From assembly GCA_030848705.1 (NCBI GenBank), contig CM061243.1, positions 12,301,044 to 12,365,043 of the forward strand: DNA of 64,000 nucleotides, read 5' to 3'. Below, piece after piece: positions 10,057-21,113 of the stretch (position 1 is its first letter; each line of letters begins with the position of its first letter). The notes below the pieces were generated by a model that worked only from the letters and a program-made list of their open reading frames with translations, was not told the DNA's origin and did not search any database. Both the position numbers and the translations under genes were made by a program. Source of the DNA: Heracleum sosnowskyi. Taxonomy: Eukaryota; Streptophyta; Magnoliopsida; Apiales; Apiaceae.

Positions 10057-11365
10057 TCTATATTATATTATTAAACCCGAAATATTGAAAGTTTCGGTTT
10101 TAGGTCATTTATTCTATTTTATAAATAATAAAATAATATAAAAATAGTAACTAGCTGATTGTATTTTATATCAAAACACTTTTTTCTAACAAAATCTATT
10201 CTTTTCCCCAAAATAGATGATTGCCATCCTAACAAAATCTATTTTTTCCCCAAAATATTACAGACAACTGTCTTTAAATTAAAAAGTATTAACTTTTATA
10301 TTTGTTTTCACTAAAATCTCTATTTTTCAAAAATATCTATATATAAAATAGTAACTATCTGATTACCTTTAATAATTAAAACATTTTTTGTAACAAAATA
10401 TACTCTTTTTCAAAAAATATTATGAACAATTACCTTTCAATTAAAACATATTACTTTTTATATTCGTTGTCAATAAAATATCTATTTTCCAAAAATATCT
10501 ATACTTCAACATGTTACATTTTCTATTTGTCCTTACTAAAATCTCTCATTTTCTGAAAATAATCAAAACATTGAAAATCTCTCCTTTTCCAAAAATAATC
10601 AAAACATTGAAAGTTATGATTTTCGGTCATTTATTCTATTAAATAAATAATAAAATAATATAAAAATAGCAAATTACATAATAATATAAACTATAGTAAC
10701 TAGCCGATTATATTTTATAATTAAAACAAATTATCTTTTAATGAAAATATTCGATTTTTCACTTGCCTTTCAAAAATTCGTGCCATAACAATTCACTTAT
10801 TCACCAAGGTAACCGCGCTTATTTTCTTCACTTCTCTTTCTCTTAATTTTCTGTATCTATAGTTTTTTCAATTATATATATGATGATTTTGTGATTATTT
10901 CCCAACTTGTAGTTTGCAAATATTTATACATATATGTTTAATTCGAGATAATTTCACTTACTTGATAGAATAGAACAAACCTTGGGTTCAATTGGGCATA
11001 TTTATTCAACACAATTAAATTGATATTTCTATTTTCTCTGTTTAAATATTTGGTTAGTGAGTTTTTAGATTGTTATGTTTATTATGATTTAAGATGCGTT
11101 GTTTATGTGGTAGGGGTTATTTTGAAATTTATGCTTAAGTTATGTTTTTTAATTGTGGTTTGGATAGATATGAATATGAACTTGGAGTTTGTGAGCAGTT
11201 AGTGGAGGCTTTGTGATAATCTCGGTTGGAAAACTCCTTCCAAAATACAGGCTTGTGATAAATAGAAACAAATGTATAGACCTTAAACTTTCCAATAACA
11301 AAGCTGTCGTAGATTTAGATAAGAAACTAGCGTAACTGCCCGTGCAAGGCACGGGTCTGCATAGA
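10057..11365 (+). mobile_element. Helitron-like element carrying an RH10 gene fragment
   Basis: The 5' end A|TCTATATTATATTATTAAAC with CGAAATATTGAAAGTTTCGG is of the same type as Helitron H1 at 30473. The first 700 bp are the AT-rich Helitron repeat. The rest (about 10800-11330) is of different composition and includes intron-like sequence and a helicase exon fragment. A hairpin CCCGTGC-AA-GGCACGGG (about 11339-11355) followed by CTGCATAG marks a degenerate 3' end. The 3' boundary is uncertain because CTAG is not intact. Confidence 0.6.
11076..11270 (+). pseudogene. Fragment of RH10-type DEAD-box helicase (Q-motif exon)
   Basis: Bases 11076-11152 are nearly identical to 19887-19964 next to the RH10 pseudogene. 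Downstream, 11178-11265 encodes ELGVCEQLVEA, then after a one-base frameshift CDNLGWKTPSKIQA. That is the segment just before and through the Q motif of DDX47/RH10-type DEAD-box RNA helicases. The frameshift and the loss of everything after KIQA make it non-functional. It looks like gene sequence picked up by, or adjacent to, a Helitron. Confidence 0.75.
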
Positions 11366-12089
11366 GATGTCAATAATTTTTATCGTGAAAAAGTTGGTCG
11401 TGATCGATTTATTAGATTAAGGATTGTGTAGTCTTAAGTTTGAGAGCGTAAAATGAGAAGTATGGTTCATGAATAGTGAGGAGTAAAGAATTTTTTTGGC
11501 GAATAGTGTAATTACTTTGAATCACAAACGTAACTATGCCAAGGCTCTAAGACTTGTTTATAGTGACTATTATTGATTTTGAGACCAGATTGAAATAATG
11601 TAGAATTTGAAGTACGAATGTACTATAGTTCTTTTTGTGATTATAAATAGGTTTACCTGTGTTTTGTGTGTCAGAGAAAGGATAGTTTGTAGATTGATAA
11701 TTTGCGTTAGAGGGCGGTTGTTATATGTTTTTCGGGAATTGATTGGTTTTTTTTTTTTTGCAATCTAGGTTATGAATAGGTTATATGCATGCAATGTTAT
11801 TGTAATGTAATCGAACATGCATGAATGAGATAGAGGATTTTAAAAAGAAGCTGAAGGCCGACGCATCTTTGCACACCCTCACATCACCCAAGTTTGTGAT
11901 AAACACCTTGGGAGATGAACACCTATTACAGTTTGGAGTATTCATGTCATCTATTTGTTTTTGGTTTTTTACTTGGGAACTGATTCTGCACTTCTCTCAT
12001 GTGTTCATCTTTATATTAAATTATATTAACACACTTAGTAAATGCATTAAGAATGTGTTTGGAATATCGTTTTACAGTTACACATTTTA
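11366..12089. other. No recognisable gene; one exon-like ORF
   Basis: This sequence has a higher GC content than the Helitrons. A reading frame from 11821 encodes about 40 plausible residues (MNEIEDFKKKLKADASLHTL and on to GDEHLLQFG) before running into a hydrophobic, intron-like stretch near 11940. I do not recognise it. It could be a captured or decayed exon. A T13 run lies near 11748-11760. Confidence 0.3.
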
Positions 12090-12780
12090 ATCCAATTTAT
12101 TACTATATATTAAACCTCAACACAAGGGCAAAAATTTCCAATTAAATGGTCGTCACAAAAATGTCACTCATATATTATCATGCAAAAATATATTAATAGT
12201 TGTTAGTACAAAGAAACAAACCTCCAACCTCCTTCTAAGATGTTCATGGGTTTAACCATTATTCTACATGCCTGTTTGAGTTTACTTCAAAAAATTTATT
12301 AGATAATCCACGTCTTTCTTCTCTTCTCTTATAATATTTTTACTTTGATGTTTAAATAAATAAAATATTGGTTTGTATTATTTATATAAATCAGTTTTTC
12401 TTTTCATCTTTTCGTAATTTTGGTCAAAAATTTTATTTTCCGGACACCCCAACCGGTATCACGCCAGACCCTAGAGTGCAGGAAGAATTCCCCACACTCC
12501 CATGAATCAAACCTTGAATGCTTTGGTCAATAACCAGTGCTCTCACCAACTCATCTACAGGTCCGGAGGCTTCTTTTGTAATTTTATATACTTATATATT
12601 CAATCACTGAATTTTATTACAGTTGTATGTTTTCGATTAAATATATATTAAATATGTTGTTTAAAATTCATACTTTTATATTATATATCTTTATTATACT
12701 TTATTTGAATTAAACTAATTATTCATACATAAAATATACTATTGAAATTCGACCTAATATAAGAAATATTGTATATGTTG
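12090..12780 (+). mobile_element. AT-rich repeat copy 1 (Helitron-like, inverted relative to the others)
   Basis: It begins near TCCAATTTATTACTATATATTAAACC and then ACACAAGGGCAAAA. Its reverse complement matches 13440-14100 and 15370-15720 along its length. It contains, on the minus strand, a decayed tRNA-like module at 12216-12270 (box A TAGAATAATGG, box B GGTTTG). A second, different tRNA-like sequence is inserted at about 12436-12575. It is non-coding. Confidence 0.5.
12436..12575 (-). mobile_element. tRNA-derived SINE-like remnant
   Basis: On the minus strand TGAGTTGGTGAGAGC (12539-12553) is a good Pol III box A, and GGTTTGATTCA (12503-12513) is a box B at tRNA-like spacing. The surrounding block is more GC-rich than its AT-rich host and reads like the tRNA head of a plant SINE. 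No clear tail or target duplication was found. Confidence 0.5.
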
Positions 12781-13219
12781 TAGAGGATGTCGTCAAGGAC
12801 CCACAAACCCTATTTAGAATTTCTTTTTATCAAAATGATTATATGACATTACGAATCAATTTAATGTATTCTATAAAGTTCTATTATTATTATGAAAGAT
12901 TATACTTTTTTTTAACATCGTACAATAATTTTTGGAATACAATTTGAAATTCTATTTTCAAAATTTGTAATTTTCAATTTTCCCAAACTTTATCGTCTAC
13001 TAACAGCCTGACTGATTATTATGTAATTATATACTATGTAATATCCTATATTTAAAAAACTCACCCCGATTTTTTACATGAACGTCACTGGGGTTGAAGG
13101 GGAGGGGGTTAGAAAGGTGAAAAAAAATATATAGATAAGTTAATAAAGAATGACATGTTAATTTAGAAAATGTTAACAAATGAACAATACATTCTGGAAA
13201 AGAAAATTGTTAAGAAATG

Positions 13220-14110
13220 GATGCGACGAACAGAGTTGGTAGACGAATTTTTTGTATAATTTGAATGCTAATGTTCTTAATTTAAAAATTATAGAAATAA
13301 CTAATAATGAGAGATATAATGTGTATAATATTTCTTCTTTAGATCGAATTTTAATAGTATATTTTATGCATGAATAATTAATTTAATTCAAATAAAGTAT
13401 AATATAAATTATGAATTATAATCAACATAATTAATATATATTAAATTGAAAACATACAACTGCAATAATATATAGTGATTGAATATATAGATATATAAAA
13501 TTACGAAAAGGAAAAAAGAAAAACAAATTTATATAAATAATTCAAACCAACATTTTATTTATTCAAATATCAAAGCAAAAACAAATAATATAAGAGATAA
13601 AAGACGTGGGTTATCTAATAAGTTTTTTGAAATAAACTCAAAAAGACATGTAGCATAGTGGTTAAGCCCATGGATATCTTGGAAGGAGGTTGGAGGTTCG
13701 AATCTTTGTAGTAACACATCTATTAAAAAAAATTTGTATAATAATATACGAGTGGCATGAAAAGGAAAAAACAAATTTATATAAATAATTCAAACCAACA
13801 TTTTATTTATTCAATCATCAAAGCAAAAAAAAATAATATAAGAGATAAAAGACGTGGGTTATCTAATAAGTTTTTTGAAATAAACTCAAAAAGGCATGTA
13901 GCATAGTGGTTAAGCCCATAGATATCTTGGAAGGAGGTTGGAGGTTCGAATCTCTGTAGTAACACATCTATTAAAAAAAATTTGTATAATAATATACGAG
14001 TGGCATATTTGTTATTTTTCAAAAGAAAAGGGTAAAACGGTAATTTCACGGCCATTTAATTGGCAACTTTTGCCCTTGTGTTGGCCTATTATATATAGTA
14101 ATAGATAGAA
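13220..14110 (-). mobile_element. AT-rich repeat copy 2 with a 248-bp internal tandem duplication
   Basis: On the minus strand it begins at the right end with TCTATTACTATATATAATAG, a Helitron-like 5' end, followed by GCCAACACAAGGGCAAAAG. It aligns with the copies at 12090, 14680 and 15360. The segment 13524-13771 is duplicated as 13772-14003. Each duplicate carries a box A (13651-13661; 13899-13909, TAGCATAGTGG) and a box B (13695-13705; 13943-13953, GGTTCGAATCT). No hairpin-CTAG end was found at the left. Confidence 0.5.
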
Positions 14111-14679
14111 GATAGATTGCGACTCCATACAATCCAAATCAATGAACCACTATTATAAATCCTGCAGATCTACGATCTCGGATACTAAAACAAACCAAAC
14201 TCTCACAAGGAAAGAGAACAAACCCAAAGAATGGGTAGAGAAAATCCACTAAACGGGGTACTAAAACTCTCAATAATGAGAGAGACCTATACAAATCGAA
14301 AACAAAATCAAAAGAAAACAGTAAAGAGGGGTCTTATCACCAACATTTTGGTTAATGACAACCCCTTAAATAAAAATTGTGAGTTAAGATTTTTTTGGCG
14401 GAAGTATAGCGGTTATTGTATAATCACAAAGTCTACAATACATGTCAATAAGACATTTTACGTTTTTATCATTTATTTTCGTGTTCGTGTAATTTCATGC
14501 ATCAAAAATTAAATCAAACACTAAATTTTCGTGTCATAAATCAATTTTTTGTGAAAGATGTGAACGGTGAAGGAATGATAAAAAAATGGACAAATTAGTG
14601 ACATGTGAGATTTATTAAAGTTGTAAAGAATAATATGTCTTTTGGAAAGATAAAAATAAAGGAGTGTACATTTCAAAAA
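14111..14679. other. No recognisable gene
   Basis: Between two repeat copies lies a less AT-rich stretch with an open frame at 14231-14512, which is not recognised and probably not coding. No start context, splice structure or domain was seen. Confidence 0.4.
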
Positions 14680-15340
14680 TAAAACTGTTAACAAATGAAT
14701 GAGACGAACAAATTGTATAATAATTATTTCATAATTTAATGAAAAATATCAACGCTAACTTTCTTAATTTAAAAAATATTAACTAATGAATAATGAGATC
14801 CTTGTATCTAATATGTAATTTATATTAGATCAAATATGATTATTATATTTTATGTATAAATACTTGACCAGTTCAAATAAATATAAATTATATCAATTAA
14901 CAATATAATTGGTATTTTTTAATTGAAAAGAAACATGTATAATAAAAAATTTACAAACATGATCGGATATGTAGTTATATACAAAGCTACAAAAACAAAC
15001 ATAATGGTATATAAATAATATAAGTCAACGTTCTATATACTTAAAATTTAAATTATGAAAAGAAGAAAAGGAGATAATGTGATTTACCTAATAGGAATTC
15101 TAAATTACAAATCAAAAGTTAACTTAGCACATTGGTTAAGACATGAAATTGCTAAAATGAAGTTAAGGGTTCGATTCTTAATGAGAACACAAATTAAAAA
15201 TCATTTTTAGCATAACTTATAGAAAGTGGTATTTTTGTGATTTTTCAACAAATAAGGGTAAAATTGTAATTTCACAACCATTTTTTGGGCTCAATTTGCC
15301 CTTAGACGCCATTTAATATATATATGTAGATAAGTAGATA
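14680..15340 (-). mobile_element. AT-rich repeat copy 3 with tRNA-like module
   Basis: Diverged relative of copy 2. It shares the ATGAGACGAACA-type start, the TTAATTTAAAAA stretch and the right-hand TTGCCCTT region. A box A (TAGCACATTGG, 15125-15135) and box B (GGTTCGATTCT, 15168-15178) are retained on the plus strand. Confidence 0.45.
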
Positions 15341-15359
15341 GATAGATTTACCTATATAT

Positions 15360-15735
15360 ATATAATAACGTAAATAAAAAATACAAATTTATATAAATAA
15401 TATGGACCAATATTTTATTTACTCAAAGGTTCAAAATAAAAAAAATAATATAGAATTAGAGAAAATAATGTGACTTATCTAATAAAATCTTTAAAGTAAA
15501 CTCAAAAAGCAACTTAGCATAGTGGTTAGGCTTTAAACTTCTTAGAAGGAGGTTGGGGGTTCGATTCTCTACAATAACAAATATTAACATATTTTTGCAT
15601 AATAATATAACAATAGTATTTTTGTTATTTTTCAAAAAATAGGGGTAAAATCGTAACTTCACAAGTATTAAAATGGTAAACTTTGCCATTGTGTTGGCCT
15701 ATTATATATAGTAATAGATAGATAGATAGATAGAT
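15360..15735 (-). mobile_element. AT-rich repeat copy 4 with tRNA-like module
   Basis: It aligns with copy 2 from ACAAATTTATATAAATAA to the TGTGTTGGCCTATTATATAT terminus at about 15690-15715. Box A is at 15515-15525 (TAGCATAGTGG) and box B at 15558-15568 (GGTTCGATTCT). It ends next to a (GATA)n run 140 bp upstream of the ARM gene start. Confidence 0.5.
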
Positions 15736-15861
15736 AATTATCTAAAAATTAGCAAATCCAAAATTAATAATTTACCTGTTACCAAAGTTACTTATGTAAT
15801 CCTGTCCTTAAATTCCAAACCAAACCCACCCGACAAACTCCCCGACAAAACACACTGTACA

Positions 15862-17505
15862 ATGAGTGACCAAAATTCACCGGAATTTTCATCACCACCT
15901 GCTGAAAAATCAAGACTCCGGCAAGCCGTTGACATGATATCTACATTAATAACTTTATCTTATACCATCAAAGTGTTTACTGCTAAGTGGTATATGATAC
16001 GAAACAGGCTCCAAGATCTTCTCTCTGATCTTGTAGACATTGATAAACGTGGTACTAGCAGTGATGCCATGTTACTTTCCGGCGAAGTTATTCAGGCTAT
16101 TATAGATACAGTTTTTGAGTGTAATCAACTTGGGAAGAGATGCATTGAGTCAACATATAATGGTAAGTTTTTCATGCAGAGTGATCTTTATAAAGTTGTG
16201 TGTGTTTTGGATACACACATTAAATACTTATCTGATATTTATACTGTTGGATTGTGTATTTTTGTCGAAAAGCCGGGAATTTTAGCTTCTAAGGATGGTA
16301 AGAAAGTTTATGTGAATGATTTATTGTCAAGGCTTAAAATTGGCGATGCTTATATGAAGAAAGAAGCTTTAGTTGATTTAAATCAAGTGATTCAAGAAGA
16401 TGAACAGATTATGGATATTTGTGTGAAGACTAATGGGATTGTTTCAGTTTTGGTTAGTTTTCTTGATTCTGAAGTTATTGATATTCGTGAGGAGTCTGCG
16501 AAAGCGGTGTGTGAGATTACTAAGTATGATGTTTATAGAAGAGTGTTGGCTAGTGCAGGGATGATTCCACCTTTGATTAGGGTTTTGGAGTGTGGAAGTA
16601 GAGTTGGGCAAGAATTTGCAGCAAGATGTTTGGTGAATATTACTGAAAAATCGAATTATGCATGGTCGATTTTAGCGCAGGATGGACTGACTGTTTTGTT
16701 GAAGATAGGTAGAAACATTGATGCTTTTGGAAGTAATTTGGTTGTTTTGGCTTGTGAGGTGTTGAAAAATCTTAGTGGGGATGAGGAAATAAACAAGTGT
16801 ATGGTTGAACATGGTGCACTTGAGGTTTTTATTGAATTGGCTAAGTCTAAAGACGAGGTTGTGCTATTAAGTTCCATTAATTTTCTTCAAATAATGGCAT
16901 GCAGGGATGAATTTAATCGGGATTTGATTGTCAAAGGTGGAATTTTTGTGTTACTTAATGTTTTGGATCCTAAAGTATTTGTATCGTCTAAGGCAGGAGA
17001 AATGGCTTTTGTAGCAATAAAAGCACTATGTATGGAATCAACTATAATTTTGAAGATTGTAATGGATTATGGATTCTTGGATCATATGTTCCATTTTCTT
17101 CAAAACAGGTTTTTAGGTGTCCAAGATTTAGCGTTGAAGGCATTAATTTGGCTATGTGAAAGTGAAACGTCCGAGCAGGCTAAAGAGGCAATGGGTGATG
17201 CAGGATTTATCCCGGAACTTGTCAAGTTTCTTGATGCAAAGTCAATTGAGTTTCGCGTATTAGCAGCCAAGGCACTCTCCGGTATGATGTCAGTGCCTAA
17301 GAATCGTAAGATTTTCATGGAAAACCAAGAAAATGTTGGTTTGCTTGTAAAATTGCTTGAGCAGGAGGAGGCTAATTCAGGCGAAGACAGAAAGTTTCTG
17401 CTCTCAATTCTAATGTCAATAACAAGCACGGCCAGTGGAAGAAAAATAGTTAGGAGATCAGCCTCAAGTAAATTAAGTTGTATATTTACTGGAAAGTGGC
17501 GCTAA
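15862..17505 (+). CDS. ARM-repeat protein (plant, single exon)
   Basis: A 547-residue intronless reading frame. After a short Ser/Pro-rich N-terminus, residues about 15-165 form a helical domain like that preceding the ARM repeats in several plant proteins. From about residue 185 to 525 there are some seven to eight degenerate 42-residue armadillo repeats with typical helix-3 signatures (for example GMIPPLIRVLECGS, DGLTVLLKIG, HGALEVFIELAKS, AGFIPELVKFLDAKS). No U-box or kinase domain is present, so it is not a PUB-type ligase. It resembles plant vacuolar-protein-8-like ARM proteins that act as protein-binding scaffolds; the partner cannot be told. The ATG is the first in frame and is preceded by ACAATG. 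The frame is intact and bordered by transposons on the left and an eS7 pseudogene on the right. Confidence 0.85.
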   Translation: MSDQNSPEFSSPPAEKSRLRQAVDMISTLITLSYTIKVFTAKWYMIRNRLQDLLSDLVDIDKRGTSSDAMLLSGEVIQAIIDTVFECNQLGKRCIESTYNGKFFMQSDLYKVVCVLDTHIKYLSDIYTVGLCIFVEKPGILASKDGKKVYVNDLLSRLKIGDAYMKKEALVDLNQVIQEDEQIMDICVKTNGIVSVLVSFLDSEVIDIREESAKAVCEITKYDVYRRVLASAGMIPPLIRVLECGSRVGQEFAARCLVNITEKSNYAWSILAQDGLTVLLKIGRNIDAFGSNLVVLACEVLKNLSGDEEINKCMVEHGALEVFIELAKSKDEVVLLSSINFLQIMACRDEFNRDLIVKGGIFVLLNVLDPKVFVSSKAGEMAFVAIKALCMESTIILKIVMDYGFLDHMFHFLQNRFLGVQDLALKALIWLCESETSEQAKEAMGDAGFIPELVKFLDAKSIEFRVLAAKALSGMMSVPKNRKIFMENQENVGLLVKLLEQEEANSGEDRKFLLSILMSITSTASGRKIVRRSASSKLSCIFTGKWR

Positions 17506-18332
17506 ATCTAACTAGGCTAATTACAATCCCAAGTGAAACTAGGCTTTATTATATCTAGTTAATATATATCTCTAGTTATGTTTATGATTATATCTAGTGA
17601 AGGATCATAATTCACTTGGATTTATTAGGCTAAATGGTATTATTAATATTGCTTTTCTTCATCGGCCGCTCCGCAGAAAGGTGTAATTTTAATTTAATGG
17701 GTCTTCTTATTTATCGTTCTTTTCAAATGGGCTCTCTTTAACTTCTCGAATTTGTAAATCTTACGTGTGTATTTACAATTATGTGTTCATTTTTTACTTG
17801 TATTTTCTTGAAATCTTGATTATGTAGTATGTAATTAAATTTGGTTTAAGATCGAAATAAATGAATTTTTAGGCTATTGTATGTGATATAAAGTTCTAGT
17901 TGATGTTATATTATTGCCTCCGTTGTTGTATTGTTTACATAGCTTTTTTATTGTTGTACTGTTTAAATCTGTTTGTGTGTTGTGTGTGTGTGTTTAGACT
18001 TAATAAATTTGTTATTTGATTAATTTAAGTGTAAATGTGTAATTTGAATCATACACATACAGAGAGGTATAGATAATTGGTGAGCTGTAGTGTATATATG
18101 TTAGATATGTATGTGTGATTTAATAAGAATTTAAATTCTGTATGTAATGAGTTTCAATAAAATGATGCTTTCACTACTTGCATTTGGTTTTTCGTTACTT
18201 GGCATCGTAGAATGGTAGCTGGCTTATTGAATTAAAGCCTTGTTGCTTTTTTGTTGTTAAATGTGCTGCTATGAGATTAGGTTGCTGTTTCTGTTCTATA
18301 CAATTTTTGTTGTACTGGTTAGAGCTGTCAAA
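17506..18332. other. Intergenic: ARM gene 3' flank and eS7 pseudogene 5' flank
   Basis: T-rich sequence with AATAAA-like motifs after the ARM stop. It contains no ORF or repeat of note beyond a short TG run near 17970-17995. The last roughly 100 bp before 18333 read like the 5' UTR of the former eS7 gene. Confidence 0.5.
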
Positions 18333-19496
18333 ATGTATACCTCGAAAAAGAAGATTTCAAAGGACAATGGGGTTGAACCAACTGAGTTTGAGGAGTCTGT
18401 TGCTCAGGTGATGTGTTTATAGCACTGTCAATGTTTTTGTGGTAATTTCTCTGTTTTTCAAATATGTTCTTAGGCATTGTTTGACCTGGAAAACACCAAT
18501 CAGGATCTCAAAAGTGACTTGAAGGATCTCTACATTAACACTGCTGCGTAAGCTATTAGACGTTATGTGTTGTTAAACTTATCTTTCCTCCGTTTGCCCT
18601 TCAAGTCAAATAATATGCTTCTATTGTTCTTGCAGCCAAATTGATATAGCGAATCGCAAAGCTGTTGTGATCCATGTGCCTTAGAGGTTGAGGAAAGCTT
18701 TCCGCAAGATTCATCTTAAGCTCGTTAGAGAACTGGAGAAGAAATTCAGTGGAAAGGTATTTTTTTTCTATTTCTATCAAGTTCCACAACTTTCAATTCT
18801 TGATAAGAAAACAGTAAGGATGGAATAAAAAAGAATCAAGAAGGAGAAGACAGTGATAGGTTTATTTTATAAGCACTTCGTTTCTGTTGTAAATTTTCTT
18901 GGAATTCCTTCATAGACTTTGGTATTTTCACTTGCCAAATATGTATATTTTCAATATTAGTCTTTTGCTACCCTTTTTTCTCAACAAAATGTAATTGAGT
19001 TTGGATGATCATGTCATATTATCTCATTATGAAATTTATTTCAGGAGCCATCGACTATGTTTATGTTTCATGTATCCATTTAAGTTACATGGAAGCTAAT
19101 GTTTACCAGCATTTGACAGGATGTGGTAGTAGAATTCTGCGCCCCCCAAAGAAGGGCTCTGCTGCTCAGAGGCCACGCTCCCGTACGCTTACATCTGTGC
19201 ATGATGCTATGCTTGGGGATGTTGTTCATCCTGCAGAGATTGTTGGGAAGCGCATCAGATACAGACTTGATGGTTCAAAAATCATCAAGGTTTGTGAACT
19301 ATCTTTTTATAGTTGGATTGTATTACAAATTTTTATTTACATATTTTAAATTGCCGTTATCGGATCTGTATGACAGATCTACTTGGACCCAAAGGCACGC
19401 AACGACACCGAGTACAAGCTGGAGACATTTGCTGGAGTTTACAGGAAGCTTTCTGGAAAGGATGTTGTGTTTGAGTACCCCATAACCGAAGCTTAA
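18333..19496 (+). pseudogene. RPS7: 40S ribosomal protein eS7 (RPS7) pseudogene, introns retained
   Basis: Five exons can be followed: 18333-18407 (MYTSKKKISKDNG..), 18474-18547 (ALFDLENTNQDLK..), 18636-18756 (IDIANRKAVVIHVP..), 19120-19289 (ILRPPKKG..GSKIIK) and 19377-19496 (IYLDPKARNDTEYK.. to FEYPITEA). GT-AG borders are preserved at all four introns. The order and near-full length match eS7, a component of the small ribosomal subunit. Two lesions inactivate it: TAG at 18682-18684 where the family has a tyrosine (VPYRL), and a net frameshift at the start of exon 4, where about ten bases between GKDVVV and RILRPP are missing. Because introns remain, it is a duplicated rather than a retrotransposed copy. 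Sequencing error is the alternative, but two independent hits make that unlikely. Confidence 0.85.
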
Positions 19497-20167
19497 GATT
19501 ATGTTTTTTCTTGTTTGCACTTTCATCTGTTAAAGATTTTATGTAATTGCGATACATTCTATTTTCAAATTTTGACCAAGAGATTTGGATCATTGATCCT
19601 CTTTTGCGTAGGAAATGCAGTACAATTTGGGTTGAATATCCTTTTAGATATAATCTTGAACCATATTATGGTATTTGTTGGTTGTGAACGTCCATGCAAA
19701 ATCAAATTCTACAAGTGTTATTGTAGTGCTTACGGGTCGTAGACTTCTAGTAGAAAAGTGTGAAGTTAACTTGGAATTTCTTTTAAAGAAAATTGCTGTG
19801 ATTCCTGCCTGTCTATGTTTGCTTGGGTTTCTCCTGTAAAGGGATAAAGTAGCAACAAAATGGTTTCATTTTTCTTGGAAAATTTCTGTTTATTATGATT
19901 TAAGATGTGTTGTTTATGTGGTAGGGGTTATTTTGAAATTTATGCTTAAGTTATGTTTTTTTAACTCATCATTCGTTTGATGCCATACTATGTAGGAAAG
20001 GACCTGATTGGGCTTGCCCAAACTGGAGCTTTTGCGATTCCCATTCTTCAATCCACAAACCTTCTACGCCTGTGTGCTTTCACCAACCAGGTTCGTTATG
20101 TTATTTGTTGATCAAAATCTCTTGGGTCGGTACATCTTTATGTCCTCTCTCAGTGTAATTTGCATTG

Positions 20168-20430
20168 CATTTGTGTTGGTTTACTTCTCATCAAGACTAT
20201 TAGTTATTCTTCACAATCTACTGTAACCTATCTCGAACTCGAACTCTCTTCTTCCATTCATTTGCCCCCCCCCCCCCCCCCCCCCCAGACATAATACACT
20301 ATGTATTTGCATTTGTGTTAGTTTACTTCTCATGAAGACTATTAGTTATTCTTCACAATCTACTGTAACCTATCTCGAACTCTCTTCTTCCATTCATTTG
20401 CCCCCCCCAGACATAATACACTATGTATTT
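20168..20430 (+). repeat. Tandem duplication with poly-C tract in RH10 pseudogene
   Basis: 20168-20308 is repeated as 20309-20430 with only small changes. The main difference is a homopolymer: C22 at 20265-20286 in the first copy and C8 at 20401-20408 in the second. The duplication abuts the acceptor of the VQKLQRAC exon. Confidence 0.85.
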
Positions 20431-21113
20431 GCAGGTTCAGAAGCTCCAAAGGGCCTGTTTAAGGAATCCAGTGAAGGTATGGAATTTTCCTTCAAACATT
20501 ATCTTTTTTAATAGGTTTTTAATAGGAATCCAGTCAGATTTACAGATGATTTTCATTTTCAGTTGCCAATAATAATTCTAGGATAATAACCCCTTACAAA
20601 AGTTTACCATCATTCGGAACTGGATTTCTGTAGAGATTATTTATTGTTCATGTAGCTGAAGTACAGAAAGTAAATAATGCATTAGTAAATTTATCTGGGC
20701 TTATCGTCCTCTCCAACTCCATCACAATCACAACTTCAATTTCTAGTAAATTTATATATATCTGCGGGAGAAGGCCCTGTATATTTACCTTTTTCTGTTC
20801 ATCAGTATTTATTTATTATTTAATATGTTGTACGATATTAGAGTTGGGACTAAGATTTTGGTCTGAACTTCTAAAGAATTAATTGGTTACAGGACTGCTA
20901 TCTTATCTACATTCTAACTGAGATGTCATGGTTTTTACTCGGACATGTGAAGCAACACGATTTCTGGCTTTAGTTTTACGGAATCTTGGTTTTAGAGCAA
21001 TTCCAATCAGTGGGCAAAGACTAGTGTGATGTTCTTCCAATGTTTTTATCACCCGCTCTTTCCTGAGAGCGGGGGTGGGGGTGGGGAGCGTAATTGGGTT
21101 ATATGCTTTTTAG

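Noticed and set aside
13651..13705. Genuine tRNA gene
   Set aside because: Box A and B are present, but the acceptor and anticodon stems do not pair and copies are embedded in a repeat. It is tRNA-like only.
15862..17505. U-box E3 ligase (PUB-ARM)
   Set aside because: No U-box precedes the ARM repeats; only the repeats and a helical N-terminus are present.
19005..19349. Separate 114-codon gene
   Set aside because: It is eS7 exon 4 read together with flanking introns.
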